Notes under the pieces: generated by a model
The model's database searches: none
Told to the model about the DNA's origin: nothing
Seen by the model: only the letters and a program-made list of their open reading frames with translations
Position numbers and translations under genes: made by a program
Part shown: positions 1 to 12,000 of the stretch, one piece after another
How the letters are laid out: every line of letters begins with the position of its first letter
How positions within the stretch are numbered: the first letter of the stretch is position 1
Assembly (NCBI GenBank): GCA_034687125.1
Contig: JAQGBZ010000560.1
Coordinates: 1-32,466, forward strand
Origin: Neelides folsomi
Lineage: Eukaryota > Arthropoda > Collembola > Neelipleona > Neelidae
DNA: 32,466 nucleotides
Direction of reading: 5' to 3'

Positions 1-660
1 CCCCCTCGTATTCGAGCAGGGCTATTATTCGAACAGAGGCTCGTATTCGAACAATAACGGTAAGTGTGCTAGGCTATCGTGGTTCTTCATCCAATTAATC
101 ATAGATACTTTAACAAAAATAATTTAAGTATTGGCTACATTTGAGAGCTTAAATTGCAATATTATTTAAAGAACTAAATAAGAATAATAGTAAAAATTCA
201 AAAAACAAATTCAAAACCAGTGCAAAACAGAACATTGATGAAATTAGCTGCAAGCAATAGATTAATAAGATTGATTACTACTAACCATTTCCCCTTTATG
301 TAAATTAAACTCGTGCTTAACTCATAGGACTCGGACACTCAATTGGATTGGAGTCCAAAAATTGAATAAAGCAATTGATTAATTAATTGCTCAAAACATA
401 ATTGGTGTAGTATTCTAAATTATTAAAATGGGACGAGGAATGACCATTGAGTAATGCCTTCCTCTCATATACGACAGGATGGAGGCTTATTTTACCCGGG
501 TACGTATAATAGTAATCAATAATTCGCGATTATTTCAAATTTAGAATCTTGCAGTGAAAAAATATACTCTAAATGATTTGTTAAATAAATACATTATTTA
601 TTTTTTAAAAAAAAACATGTTTGGGTATAGTTTTATTTATCGAATTATTAAATGGGTTAG
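1..660. other. Non-coding flank, left edge
   Basis: No gene is visible here. The first 55 bases carry three close copies of a TATTCGA-centred word (tattcgagca, tattcgaaca, tattcgaaca), which looks like the end of a small repeat cut by the window edge. The rest is AT-rich sequence without a long open frame on either strand and without any recognisable RNA gene. Confidence 0.5.
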
Positions 661-667
661 TTAAGGG

Positions 668-853
668 AGATTTTGAGGCCTTCTCTCACTAGGAGCTTCC
701 ACCTGAGGATCTTCTTCTTCCGGAGTTTATCTTGAGGCCTCGAACTGATGACGTTGATATTGATGAGTAATTGGGAATAATCTTCTCATGCCTCGTAGGG
801 GAATTTGTTGTTGTTTTTTGCTGACGTTGTGAATTTGTGAATCCAACTTATAA
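668..853 (-). other. Short GC-richer tract with coding-like composition, unassigned
   Basis: Read on the minus strand, about 850 down to 670 is clearly richer in G+C than its surroundings. In one frame it gives a Gln/Arg-rich stretch (LDSQIHNVSKKQQQIP...), then a TAA stop, then an acidic tail (TPEEEDPQVEAP...). A second frame gives a Ser/Thr/Arg-rich stretch ending in TAG. No frame is open throughout, and I recognise no family. It could be a remnant of an exon or of a mobile-element ORF. It lies about 220 nt downstream of the metallopeptidase stop codon, in the same orientation, beyond that gene's likely polyadenylation site. Confidence 0.2.
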
Positions 854-1022
854 ATATTAATGTGAATAATAATATATAGTAATATATTTATATGCATCAT
901 TTGAAATATAAAATATTCCATATAATTCATTTTATTTTAATAAATATTAACATTAAACAACCTAACAGAACATGAAAAAAGTATATCTTGTAAATAATTA
1001 TTCAGAATAATAATTAAATTGT

Positions 1023-1028
1023 TTTATT
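1023..1028 (-). terminator. Polyadenylation signal AATAAA of the metallopeptidase gene
   Basis: The minus strand reads AATAAA 46 nt past the TAG stop of the M13 peptidase gene, the usual position for a cleavage/polyadenylation hexamer. Inferred from position and sequence only. Confidence 0.5.
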
Positions 1029-1073
1029 TCTTAGTTATTTATAACTTTTTAATTTACTAACTACTATACAAAT

Positions 1074-4000
1074 CTAAAAAACTTGACATTTTGCATTAGG
1101 ATTCATTGGACTGTTTGGTTGGCAAGAAAAATCTTTTGAAAATTCTTTCATATTTGAAAATGTTCCGATTACACGAAATTCCCCAGGAGCATGAGAATTT
1201 GTCGAAATTTCTTGTCTCAATGCTTCAGGGCGTACTTTACTGCAATACTATGAATAGGGTTTGATTTTAATTATTTAATTGAAAATGTTTATGTAATTTA
1301 TGAAATTTTTACAATATTGGCTGCAGAGATCCAAAATAATTGATTTTGGGTGAAATTTAATCCTGGAAGTTTCTAAAAGTCATGAATAAATAATTGTTAA
1401 TAAAATCTCATGATGCTAATTAATTAAATTTTTATATATAATATTTTCGGTAATTGTATTTACAAAATAATAATCAACAAATAATTTATAAATTACTTTT
1501 TCTTTTCCATTTTTATGGGACCAAATTTGATATGCCCAATATGCACTATTGATTCCTAAGAAATTTAAAAATTTATTAAATTCTATTCAGTTAATATAAA
1601 TGTATTTAGTTTGATTTTTTAATAACTATTTCTATAAACCTCCTAGATCAGCTATGTTTTCTCCTTGCGTTCGAACCCCATTTATCTAAATCAGAAAAAT
1701 ATTAGTTATAAATTATACTAAATATCTCGTTTTTAAAAATAAGTCATTAATTTAAGCTCACTTTCAGTTTTAGAGTTTCTGATGTATAGTTATTGTATTG
1801 GTTTATAATGCATTTAGCACGTTGAAGAAACGCTAATTCTGTATCGCGTTCCCACCAATTATTTAAATTCCCTTTGCTATCGAATTGTCTCCCCTTTGAA
1901 AAAATGAAATTTAAACTCATTCCCAAACCATGTCTACAGAAAATCCAGAATCAATTGAAATATTTTATACTTACTCGATCGTCAAATCCTGGAAAAAATA
2001 TATAAAAATACAATTTATTGAAACACTAAAACTTCAATTAACATAAATAGTCATTTACATACCATGCGTTATTTCATGCCCTATCACCCAACCAATGGCT
2101 CCAAAGTTTAAATAATTTGGACGATCTTTGTTAAACAAATTCCCCATCAGAACTCCAGCGGGAAAAACTAAAAATATTGTAAAAATGTTAAAATCACACA
2201 TTTGATTTGTGATATTTGATATTATTTTGTTATTTATTATAATATACCTATATAACATGTATATATATATGTAAGTATAGCTTTAGCTTTTAAAATAGTT
2301 GTTAATAATTCTTACTCATGCTATTTCCCAATCTATCGTAAAATGCATTAATCACAGCAGGCCTTCCAATTGTGACCCAACCACTTTCATTAAATCCTCT
2401 TCTCAAACTATTAAATGAGTAATCGGTCATCATTATTGATAAACTCAAGACGTTTTCTAAATATGTCTCCTTGTTAATTTCGAGCTGTTAAAGAAAAAAT
2501 ATAAATAACCAAAATTTCAATTAAAGTTGAAACCATTTAGTATAGTATAGTAAATTATTACTCCTTCATAAAGTCCATCCAACAATGTTTCATTTAAAAG
2601 ATCTTGGGGATATCCAACATTGGCGCTCATTGATATTGCTTTTTCATAAGCGCGAAGTCTAATAAAGTTTTAAATTATATTATATACATATAAAGAACTT
2701 TATTTTACTTGTCTGGAATTTCAGATCCAGAATATAATAATTTAAATTATTAAAAGGAAAAGTTACTTTGTTTGGCTATCCATCCAAGTTGTTGAATTGA
2801 GAATGATGAGAAAAGCCGAATGAATATTATTGACAATATCCCAAGCAGCAATTTTGGACGATTCAGGAAAATGACGTTTAACGTAATTTGATCCAATTGC
2901 GTTGGCCAATAAACTATGGGATAATTAAAATATGCAAATTTTGAAAATTGACTTAAACTCTTGGTCAAATTTGGTTAATGTTAATGTAAACAATGTGTTT
3001 TTTAACTATGTTTTTTTTACCTTGATGTTATTATTCTCACGCATTCTTTCCATCTTTCCGAATTTCTCATAAGCCCAGTTAGCGACATAAAATATTCCAA
3101 TTGAAGCTTTCGAGCATCATCACTTAAATAAGTTATTGAATCTGTTGCCACCCGCCAAATCAAATAATTTTGTTGGACTCTGTAAATTTATTATACCCAA
3201 TTTAAGTATTATGTGTGCATATGATATTATACATATCTAATTAACCTAATGATTATAAAGTTGTGTAAATTAAGTTCACTCAGCAGTAAATTAAATTATT
3301 TAATGCTGGCTTTATAATATGGAAATTAAAGTTACCTATCTTTTTTAATTAACTAATTTTACCTTCTTTCTGTTTGATTAATAAGAATTTGAAAGTTTTT
3401 AAGATATTCCAGTTCGTATACAACAACGTTTTCATCTTTGGTAACTTTTGTCTAAATAATGAAACCGCATTTAAGAAAATGTATTTAAAGGTATTCAAAC
3501 AATCAATTACTGGTAAGTGTCAAACCAATTACTATCGGCGTTGTTTAATATTATTTACCTTATTAGGAAGTAAATTGTTGAAATATTCCAACCAAGGAAC
3601 AAATGTAAAATTCCCTTCTAACTCTTCAATTGTCATTGGGTTATAAAGTAAACTATCATTTCTTCTGTTCTCTTTTGAAAGAGAAAACTACATAGAAAAA
3701 CAATTAAAAATTATTTTCCAATATAAAAATACTTAAATAAATTATATGATTTGATAAATAGTTTTTACATTAGCTAGCTGTTTTTCAAACTCGAGGACTT
3801 CCATCATTTCTGTTTGTGCAAATTCTTGTTTTGCTCCAAATAAAACAGCCAAATCAACCTTTGTATTTCAATTTTTAGTTATAAATGCTATAATTAAATT
3901 TATAAAAATGTGATTTATTGCATTGATCTTACTTGATATTTATGATAAGCAAATATTTCAGTATCTTCTTTTAAATCTTTTAAAAGATGTTCCCTATTTA

Positions 4001-5585
4001 ATCCCAAATCCGCTTTATCTAACTGTGAAATAATGATTTCATTATTACAGTTTCATTCGATTCATTCAACCAAATTCTATTAAAACTTACATTCAATACA
4101 CGGACTGCAGATTTAAAATCAGTAGTTACTGAAAAGTCCACAAACTTAATAAAAACATTGATTAATTTAATTTATTGTGTTGATATGTATTGTAAAATAT
4201 AGTTTATTCAGGAATACGTGTAAATTTCATATGACAAATCTGATAGTAAATAAATTTAATAAGTTATTGTTTATTTGAATGCCATTTTGAAATAACTTAC
4301 ATAATCAACCGAATAACCAAGTTGGCGTAATTTGTATACATCTTCATACCATGTCGAATTTGTTGACCAATTTTCTCCTTCTATTACAGGCCAACCGCCA
4401 AGTTTAGCTATAATTTTTTCTAGTGGTTTCAGACCATCTTTGTTAATCTTATCTGGAAGTACAAAATTACTTATACTTATTATTACGTGTACAAACTTTT
4501 TAATGGATATAAATTCAATTTGCTTTATAAAGTTCAATTGTTTAAAATATAGTTTACTTTTATTTAGACAACTTCTATATAGAGATTTTACATATTGATA
4601 TGATTTAGGTTCAGTAACGTTTATTGTTTCTTCTGCAATCTCTCTCAATTGTAAATCTAATTTTGTTTTTATTCTTGAGATACTTGTAATTACTGACTTT
4701 TCTTCCTAAATAAAAATAAATGGATTATAAATACTTTTACATTGTACATTGAAAATAAAATATTACATATAAATTTTATATCAAGTATATAATTAATAAT
4801 TTGAATATAAATTAGGAACTAAAAATTAAAATTAATGTGATAAAATATTATTTTTGAATTTGTCATATTGAACTTACTGGTATTGAGTTTTTATTTTCAA
4901 ACCCATTACATGCAAATTTATAAAAGTTATCACATGGGTCCATTGAGAGATCCAAATTTGAGATTATTTCTGCAGCTATTACATAATTCATTAAATAATT
5001 TTAATATTTCATTTATTTTAATGTCCAAACTCGATTGAATATATTTGTATTATGCTGCGTATAGTTAAAAATTTATAATTGCACCTGAGTGAATACAAAT
5101 CTCTGATAAACAAACATCAGAATTATCTTCATGGCCGACATTGTTTATTCTTGCTTGAGAATTTTTAGGAACAAATGTTTTTTCTAAATCTGCAAATGTA
5201 GATATTGTATGTTAAGTATATTAGATAATTAATCATTATAATTCCTATTTTTATAACGTTATAAAAGTTCACATCCTTTAATCGGTAAAATCTAGATCTA
5301 CGATGTTTTTATATACCTTCAAGATTAGATTCAGTTGTTAAATGCGTAGCGAGAATTGCGGCAAGAGCAGTTGAAATAAATATGAGCGCCAACGCACCAC
5401 AAATTAAATATTTCTCCAATTTTGATCGTTTTTTCCAACACGTCATTTTTCTAAAAGTTTTGGTTCAGAAAAATATTTTTAAACTTAAACATTTAATTTT
5501 TGCAATATTAATTATTAATTGGTTGCATTTCTCACCTTTTGCAAGATTTATTGTCTTGTGAAGTGCTTGTGCGTCGAGGTTCCAT
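1074..5585 (-). CDS. Neprilysin-like zinc metalloendopeptidase (peptidase family M13), 22 exons, 766 aa, complete
   Basis: Type II membrane ectopeptidase; the family cleaves small peptides outside the cell. Exons in transcript order: 5585-5536, 5450-5317, 5189-5085, 4975-4878, 4705-4558, 4452-4301, 4144-4091, 4022-3933, 3858-3769, 3687-3559, 3451-3363, 3179-3021, 2913-2767, 2658-2562, 2484-2316, 2167-2063, 1988-1975, 1893-1762, 1685-1640, 1555-1497, 1372-1313, 1247-1074. All introns are GT-AG and the sum is 2301 nt in frame. A Lys/Arg-rich cytoplasmic tail precedes one hydrophobic segment at about 31-51. The M13 N-domain follows ([22 protein letters not shown]). Catalytic elements are NAFY at 560-563, FPAG at 572-575, HEITH (zinc ligands H601 and H605, catalytic E602), FDDRG at 607-611, and ENIAD with third ligand E663. 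The length matches vertebrate neprilysin (about 750 aa). The C-terminus is CQVF rather than the common CxxW. A start at the internal Met codon (5446) would shorten the tail by 18 residues; the spliced upstream start is preferred because phase and splice sites fit. An active enzyme is expected. Confidence 0.95.
1975..1988 (-). other. 14-nt microexon of the M13 peptidase gene
   Basis: Between the exon ending in HEITH-G and the exon starting GRQFD, only 14 nt (GATTTGACGATCGA) are needed to complete the conserved active-site segment G-F-D-D-R. The piece is bounded by a good acceptor (ttccag) and donor (gtaagt), and it joins phase 1 to phase 0 without altering any conserved residue. Confidence 0.85.
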
Positions 5586-8457
5586 CTAATAATGTTTAAT
5601 TTTTCACTCTTATTAAAGAACACACAAATTAACAACACACAATATACGAGATTTGTCGATTTCCGCTAAAGCCAAATAAGATGAAGGCAATCATCAATTA
5701 AAGGAATTAGAACTAACTTGTGATAACAAATTTTTTTTCCTATTAAGCCCTATGTAATAAACTAATTTAATGAATGCAAGTAATGGGAAGTATGGGAAAT
5801 CTTTGTAAATTAAATGCACAATGTACACCTATCTGTAAATACAATATTGATGTGTTACATGTCCTTCAGGATTCTTCAATTTCCTTTAAGTCTAATATGT
5901 AATGTATAATAAGTTAATAAGAACGTAAATAAATATTATTATCTCATACAAACTCTAAAGATCAATATTGTCAAAATATAAAAAAAATCTTGAATAATCA
6001 ATTAAGAATTCAATGCCAATTTATACCACAATTCTATTGTATATTTTTAATACAAGTGCTGTAGTAATAATTTTTTTAATTTAAACCTTACGTTATAAAA
6101 GTCAATTAAACACTTTCCTATAATTTAACACAATGATCACAGTAACATCATTTTATTCACAGTTAAGAAGAACAACACGCAAGGAAAAACAATATAAAAA
6201 ATTTAAATTAATTAAATTAAATTTATTTGAATATATAAATATCTGTAAGTATAATTCAATAATTTAATATATTAAAATTAGAAACTATATTCTAAATTTT
6301 TAAATTATGAGATCTTGTGTATAAATAAATAAATAAGAGCTAAGCTGAGTCTATGAGTGTATTAAAGGAAATGCATGTAAGATATGAAGGAGTTGGTCCT
6401 TTTAAATTGAAAGTGAAATTGTCTCTTGTCTGATGTAACACACCAAAGGAGTCGAGGAAATCTCAAGCTCCCTTATATGCACCATGCAATGTATTTACTA
6501 GTAGGGACTTTACAGAACCCATATCTTAATATCTTACAAAAAGCACCAATACTACCGATTAAGTAACACACGTTCTTTTATTTCTATGTGCGAATCTTTA
6601 ACACACATTGGGTTAACATTAACTATGTAATATGACATGTTTATAGATATGATCCTTATTTCTTTTACATAGTGAGCGATAGAACTATAATGATATCTTA
6701 TACGTATGCAGTACGTGTAGTATATGTATATTATACATTATTGTATGTTAATGCGTAGAAATTTACAAACATAAATAGATAAGTGCTGCGTTACTTAAAG
6801 TTGAATGAAATTGCATAGTTTTATGTTCATGCAGTGAATTAAAGTAAGTAAGGTTTGTTATTGTGCTTATGAGTTTTTTCCATATAGGTAAGGTTGAAGA
6901 TTATTAGATAAAGATTGGAGAGGAGAAAATGCGAATACGTGCTTCATGAACATGTCTGTAAGGTATTCACTATGATGATCAACTTTGATGAATATGAAGT
7001 TTAACCAAAACTCGTTTTTCTAATCTTTGCTTCTTCTATGCTCATTTGACAACTTGCCCTCTTCACTTTTATTCCTCTATACCATATAAGTATTTATTAT
7101 ATGTACTGATATTACTAGCTATAGCAATTCTGTATTGACTATAATATCAGTATACTAGGTACTTATATAATTATTTTGTTGAATCTATCGACCATTAACA
7201 ATTATGAATCAATGTGATTTTCGACTTTCTGAATATCCTTATAAGCTTACCTTAGAAGTTTTACATTAAAAGCATTTACAAGTTTAAGCTTGAAATACAT
7301 TAGATAGAATCTAATACATGAAAGTCATCGAGTGGAATAGAAAGTTGGGGTTTTGAAGATTTTATTAAATTTATGCAAATTATTCATCTTCATAATCATC
7401 GTAACTTTCTTCAATTGTAAATTGAATTTTAATATATTCCAAACTCTTAAAAATTTTAAAAAGATATTAATTTTTAATATAATATAAAATATTATGAACG
7501 TAAAGTAAGGCTACTTGTATGGGTTTAATTCTAAATACTATAAATCCAGCAATTTAAATAATTGAGTTGTGTAGGTAGTTGGGTTACTTGTGTTGTGTTC
7601 AATATTGCAAGAATTTATTGCATTTACATTTATTATATATCATTTTAACTGATTTGACTTACTAAGTTACAAACTGCAGTTTCTTTCACAATTCGGGTAC
7701 AAAAGTTGCTAATAATTTGATTTGTAAAAACATAATTTATTTAATGGTTATGGGATGAGAATGATTTGAGACATCGGTTACAATAGAAATGACATAGTTG
7801 AGTCAGTTGAGTACAAGTGTTTGAAGATAAAAGGAAGATGGAAAGATTTCAATGTAAAGATTGCTGTATTTCAGACTAATGTTGGTTAAGCTGCGGCTTA
7901 CTATTAAACCAAATTCTATTTATTCATTTGCCATAATTTGGTTACGATAATGGTTAAGTAAACTTTGCAATAAAAGACCAAGTTACAATATTCCAATTTA
8001 TTAGAGCATATTTATAATTTATAACGAATAACGTATTAAATGTATATAGTAGTGTAGTTTAATACCTATAATTATTCAGACAAATTAAATCGATTATCCA
8101 TATATTCAAAAAAAATTATATAGATTAACAAGGTTATCCAATTTTTCAATTTATCTTAAGTTTATTACCTAATTTATTTTATAAACACAATTGTGAATAC
8201 ATAAAATAAATTATTTAATATACTACATATATTAGGTATTAGGTACAAGTACATGCATATTTTTATATAAAGTAAAAAGTACTATAGCATTGTAGTAGGA
8301 CTACAAACAGGTTAGATTCTAAGTTTTCATACCTCGCAATTAATACTATTAAATATTGCAAAATAAATATAGTAAAGTAGCGTATATGAATTTAAGATTT
8401 ATTTTAATTTAAACCATATTTTATCTATATTTTAAATTTAAGATATACATTTAAAGC
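5586..8457. other. Intergenic region, 2.9 kb, no gene seen
   Basis: This lies between the 5' end of the minus-strand peptidase gene and the first plus-strand receptor copy. It should hold the promoters of both, since the two are divergently arranged. I found no open frame of note, no tRNA-like or rRNA-like sequence, and no convincing TATA/initiator pair. A weak inverted similarity (tgatatta / taatatca) lies near 7105-7150. Otherwise the sequence is AT-rich and unremarkable. Confidence 0.5.
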
Positions 8458-9840
8458 ATGGATTTTTATTTTGAAAAGCAATATGTGTTATTTATTATTT
8501 ATCTTGGGTATTTCGCTGGTGGTTTTCCAGTTTTAAATCCATTTAACAAAATTCAAAATTATAATTTCAGAATAAAAAGTTTAAGCACATTTTATTCATT
8601 ATTTGTTATGGTTTACATCCAATTATTAATTTTTGATTTTTTCTCAATGTTCTATTCATAGTTAAAAAATTATCAAGTTTAATTAATTTATCACTAATAC
8701 ATGTCTCGTATTACACAACTGACACGTCTCACCGAATAATGGGATTATATTTTTGTTCTCGAATAATAAATATCTTAAAAATCGTTAAATTCTTTAGAAT
8801 TTCCCAAACCAAAAAAACATTGTGAAAAACGTAAAATGAATCAACTAAAAATGATATTTTTTGTTATATTGAGCTTGATTCAATTGAGTTTAAATTATTT
8901 TGAATATCTTGATACTTTAAAGCAAAGAAAATTATTCATTTTTAAAGTATTGGGTTATTCTGCTTATGTTATTCTCATTGCGTATATAGACATTTTTTAT
9001 CATGGACAATTAGTTTATACATATCTGATTGAAAATTATGTTTGCTTTAAAACCTTGACATTTATTAATTCTTTTCATCAAAACACTATAAATAAATTAA
9101 TAAAAGAGGAAGCACATAATTCAATAACACGTGAAATTCAATTTGATTTGAATGAGTTAAAGTTTTTTATATCGTTAAAAAATTTATTACTTGAAATTGA
9201 TAGAGTCTTTTACTGTTCAAGTTTTATTCGAATATTTTCATTAACAGTCGATATCACATATGCTTCGGTGTACATGTTTAATAATGATTTAATTTTTTAT
9301 AATTTTTTATTTTGTGTTTTAATTGCAACCAGAACTTTTATTTTATATACAATGATAAATTTTGGACAAATTGTTGAAAATATGGTAGGAAACATATTTC
9401 TTTATCTTAAATACTGCCATAAAATTTTCTCTATATCAAAAATGCATTTATGATATTATAATTAAATAACTTTAACTTTTTAGGAAATGAAAAATGAAGA
9501 GAAATTAGAAAAGACGCTTGCGCTTCTTGAAATTAAAAAGGATTTTCAATTCAATCTTAAATCTAGCGGAAGCGTATGGAATGATATATTCAATTTTAAA
9601 TGGAAATCAATTGGAAATAAAATGTTCACTTTGAATAAGTCTATTATAATTAATGTACAATACAATTTGGCTAATCCCAATTACTTTAATTAATTACTCT
9701 TAAAGAGGCAATTATTATTTGAAATGTTACCTTCTTTCCTAATATTTAAAAAAAAATTATAAAAATATGTTTTCTAGATACTAGGTTTTACCATGTCATG
9801 CTGCATGTTTATGTTCCAGTTGATTGCTAATGGAAATTAA
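8458..9840 (+). pseudogene. Gustatory-receptor-type chemoreceptor, copy 1, broken by two frameshifts
   Basis: Clear paralogue of the intact gene at 10327. Exons by homology are 8458-9384, 9484-9654 and 9778-9840; every splice site is intact and exons 2 and 3 have the same lengths as in copy 2. Exon 1 is disrupted. About 8641-8645 it lacks one base relative to copy 2 (TTCTCAATG against TTCTTCAATG), which brings in a TAG at 8659. Homology continues in the next frame (VLFIVKKLSSLINLS..., LYFCSRIINILKI) until about 8797-8801, where two more bases are missing and the original frame returns (CEKRKMNQLKMI). The net change is -3, so everything from about 8802 to the TAA at 9840 is open, ending ILGFTMSCCMFMFQ. 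The limited damage suggests recent inactivation, a segregating null allele, or sequence error. Confidence 0.85.
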
Positions 9841-10326
9841 GTCACTGGGAATGATCTTTAATAAAACGTGAAATTTTTGCAATTTGTATCATCATTCATC
9901 ATTTAACCATTATGAGCTTTCTAAATCTCAAAATATCTCTCAATCGTCAAACATACTAAGCTCATCGGGAATGCTATAAGAGATGTTCTTTTTACCCTTT
10001 TGACTGTTCAGCATTTAACCTAAAATTAATTGATTAAATTGACTAAATGTAATTTGATTGTTCTAATATTCAATAAACTATTTGCAAGTTGGACAATTAA
10101 ATTACTAAAATTTGTTTAATGATTTTTTTCAAGACAAAAGAATACTTGTTAGAATCATTATAGTAATAAATTCGTAAAATAAGATGGGATAATCATTAGA
10201 TGATAGGTTGACAATGAGTTCTTAACACCCAAAATAAAATGATAAAAATATTTAAAATGTAAAGTTAAAGTCTTATTGTTAAATAATTAAAAAAATAATT
10301 ATTTTATTCACGCGGATATTTAAATA
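9841..10326. other. Gap between receptor copies 1 and 2
   Basis: 486 nt of AT-rich DNA with no open frame of interest. It must hold the 3' end of copy 1 and the promoter of copy 2. No recognisable elements. Confidence 0.5.
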
Positions 10327-11733
10327 ATGGATTTTTATTTTGAAAAACAATACATCTTATTCATTATTTATATTGGTTATATTGCAGGCGGATTTCCCAT
10401 TTTAAATCCATTTGCCAAAGTAAAAAATTTCAAATTTCGAAGCTTAAGTACATTTTATTCAATTTTTTCAATGATTTACGTTCAAATATTAATGTTTGAT
10501 TTCTTCTTCAATGTTATTTTCACAGTACAAAAAATTTCTCATTTAATTAATTTTTCTTTAATTAATATCTCCTACTATTTTACTGATAGTTTTCATCGAA
10601 TATTGGGTTTATATTATTGTTCCCAAATCATAAATATTTTAAAAATTATAAATATATTGAATTGTTTTGAATTTCATAAACCACTTAAATTGTGCAAAAA
10701 AAGCAAAATGAATCAACTTAAAATGATTTTATTTATTTTGTTTAATTTTCTTCAATTGTGTTTAAATTATATTACTTTTTTTGAATCATTTAGACAATGT
10801 GATTTGTTTATTTATAAAGTTTTGGGTAATTCATTTGGAGTTTTTCTAATATCATTTATTGATTTTTTTTATTATGGCCAATTGGCTTATTCGTATCTTA
10901 TTGAAAATTATGTTTATATTAAAACTCTGATGTTCATTAATACATTCCATCAACATATTTTGAAAAAAATAAATAACAATGAATCATATAACAATTTAAA
11001 TAATGAAATTAAATTTGATTTAAACGAAATAAACTATTTTATGTCATTAAAAAATCTTATAAATGAAATTGAAAGTGTTTTTTGTTGGTCATCTCCGGTT
11101 CGAATTCTTTCATTAATAATCGAAATTACACATGTGTGGGTAAAATTAATTCGTCCAGATTTTTCATTTGGTAAAATAACACTAATTGTTTTATTTGCAA
11201 CTAGAACTTTTATTTTATATTTAATGATAAATATTGGACAACTTGTAGAGAAAATGGTAAATTATATTTTTTACATTCTTTTAATATTTTAATTACATGC
11301 ATATTTAAGATATGTTCATTATTAGAATGTAGTAACGTAGTGCTATTTTTAGGAAATATTAAACAAAGAAAAATTGAAAAAAACCATTGCTTTACTAGAA
11401 CTTAAAAAGGGTTTTGAATTTAATCTCAAATCTTGCGGAAGCATATGGAAAGATGTATTCAATTTAAAATGGAAAATTATGGGAAATAATATGTTTACTT
11501 TAAATAATTCTATTATAATTAAAGTAATTCTGAAATTACTACAAATAGTTAATATATGCAATATCATAGATCTACACATCTAGATCTTTGTATTAATCTA
11601 TTAATCCTTAAAATTAAATTAAATTCTTTTAAAAATTTTACACAAATATATTATAATATATTGATTTTAGATATTGGGGTTAATGATGTCATGCTACATG
11701 TTTATTTTTCAATTGATTATAGCTGGAAATTGA
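10327..11733 (+). CDS. Gustatory-receptor-type chemoreceptor (7tm_7-like), copy 2, intact, 387 aa
   Basis: Predicted multi-pass membrane chemoreceptor; in insects this superfamily forms ligand-gated cation channels in sensory neurons. Exons are 10327-11256, 11353-11523 and 11671-11733, 1164 nt in all. Both introns are phase 0 and near the C-terminus, like the ancestral introns of insect gustatory receptors. The last exon encodes only ILGLMMSCYMFIFQLIIAGN, at the place of the family's TM7 TYhhhhhQF motif: the Q is kept and TY is replaced by CY. About seven hydrophobic segments are visible. The N-terminal part has GFPILNPF and a long TM-rich stretch, and the loop around residues 210-235 is polar (NNNESYNNLNNEIKFDLNEINYF). 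The start follows from exact similarity to copy 1 (MDFYFEKQY). No close family name or ligand can be assigned. Confidence 0.8.
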
Positions 11734-11838
11734 ATAACAAACAATCGATGTACAGATGTATTTTTAAATTTAAATCATAATTTGTATAGGTAGAATACAG
11801 GGTTACGATATATTGTATGTTAGTTAAATTATGATTTA

Positions 11839-12000
11839 TATGCAGGTGGACAACAATACTGGTCTTTACACGACCTCAAAGTGGCCATCATCCGAGAGTA
11901 GGAAAACATTTCTGTTGAATTTCTTCAGAACATCATCGATTCCATTGTCCGACGAATTGGACAGTTACGAGAGGTCCAAAGTGGTCACACGAATTATTAA
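11839..12000 (+). mobile_element. Tc1/mariner-type transposase C-terminal relic
   Basis: The third plus-strand frame reads LHDLKVAIIRE, a TAG stop, then ENISVEFLQNIIDSIVRRIG and a tail ending SGHTNY before TAA. This is the typical C-terminal tail of Tc1-like transposases (DLK-A-EW-I-LV-SM-RR-GGHT-Y). The internal TAG sits where these proteins have Trp, so a single TGG to TAG change explains it. Nothing upstream (DDE/DDD core) is recognisable and no terminal inverted repeat was found, so this is a fragment. The local G+C is visibly higher than the flanks. Confidence 0.75.

Noticed and set aside
1655..1685. gttcgaacccc, resembling a tRNA T-loop box
   Set aside because: It is the reverse complement of the exon encoding [12 protein letters not shown], and no tRNA arms surround it.
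2750..2968. 72-codon minus-strand open frame overlapping a peptidase exon
   Set aside because: Wrong frame; the correct frame of the same DNA gives the M13 sequence [19 protein letters not shown].
3374..3646. 90-codon plus-strand open frame
   Set aside because: It is antisense to two confirmed exons (3363-3451 and 3559-3687) of the M13 peptidase and has no family features.
4453..4557. Apparent 35-residue insertion (KLYFKQLNF... to ...NFVLP) in the peptidase when the region is read without splicing
   Set aside because: It begins with gtaaac and ends with ttccag. Removing it joins SCLNK to [11 protein letters not shown] in frame, as the family requires, so it is an intron of 105 nt that happens to be open.
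4332..4598. 88-codon plus-strand open frame
   Set aside because: Antisense to peptidase exons at 4301-4452 and 4558-4705, which carry conserved M13 residues (LGGWPV).
11349..11579. 76-codon minus-strand open frame
   Set aside because: Antisense shadow of receptor copy 2 exon 2, which matches copy 1.
11556..11780. 74-codon plus-strand open frame after receptor exon 2
   Set aside because: Covers intron 2 and reads exon 3 in the wrong frame; the right frame gives the receptor TM7 segment.
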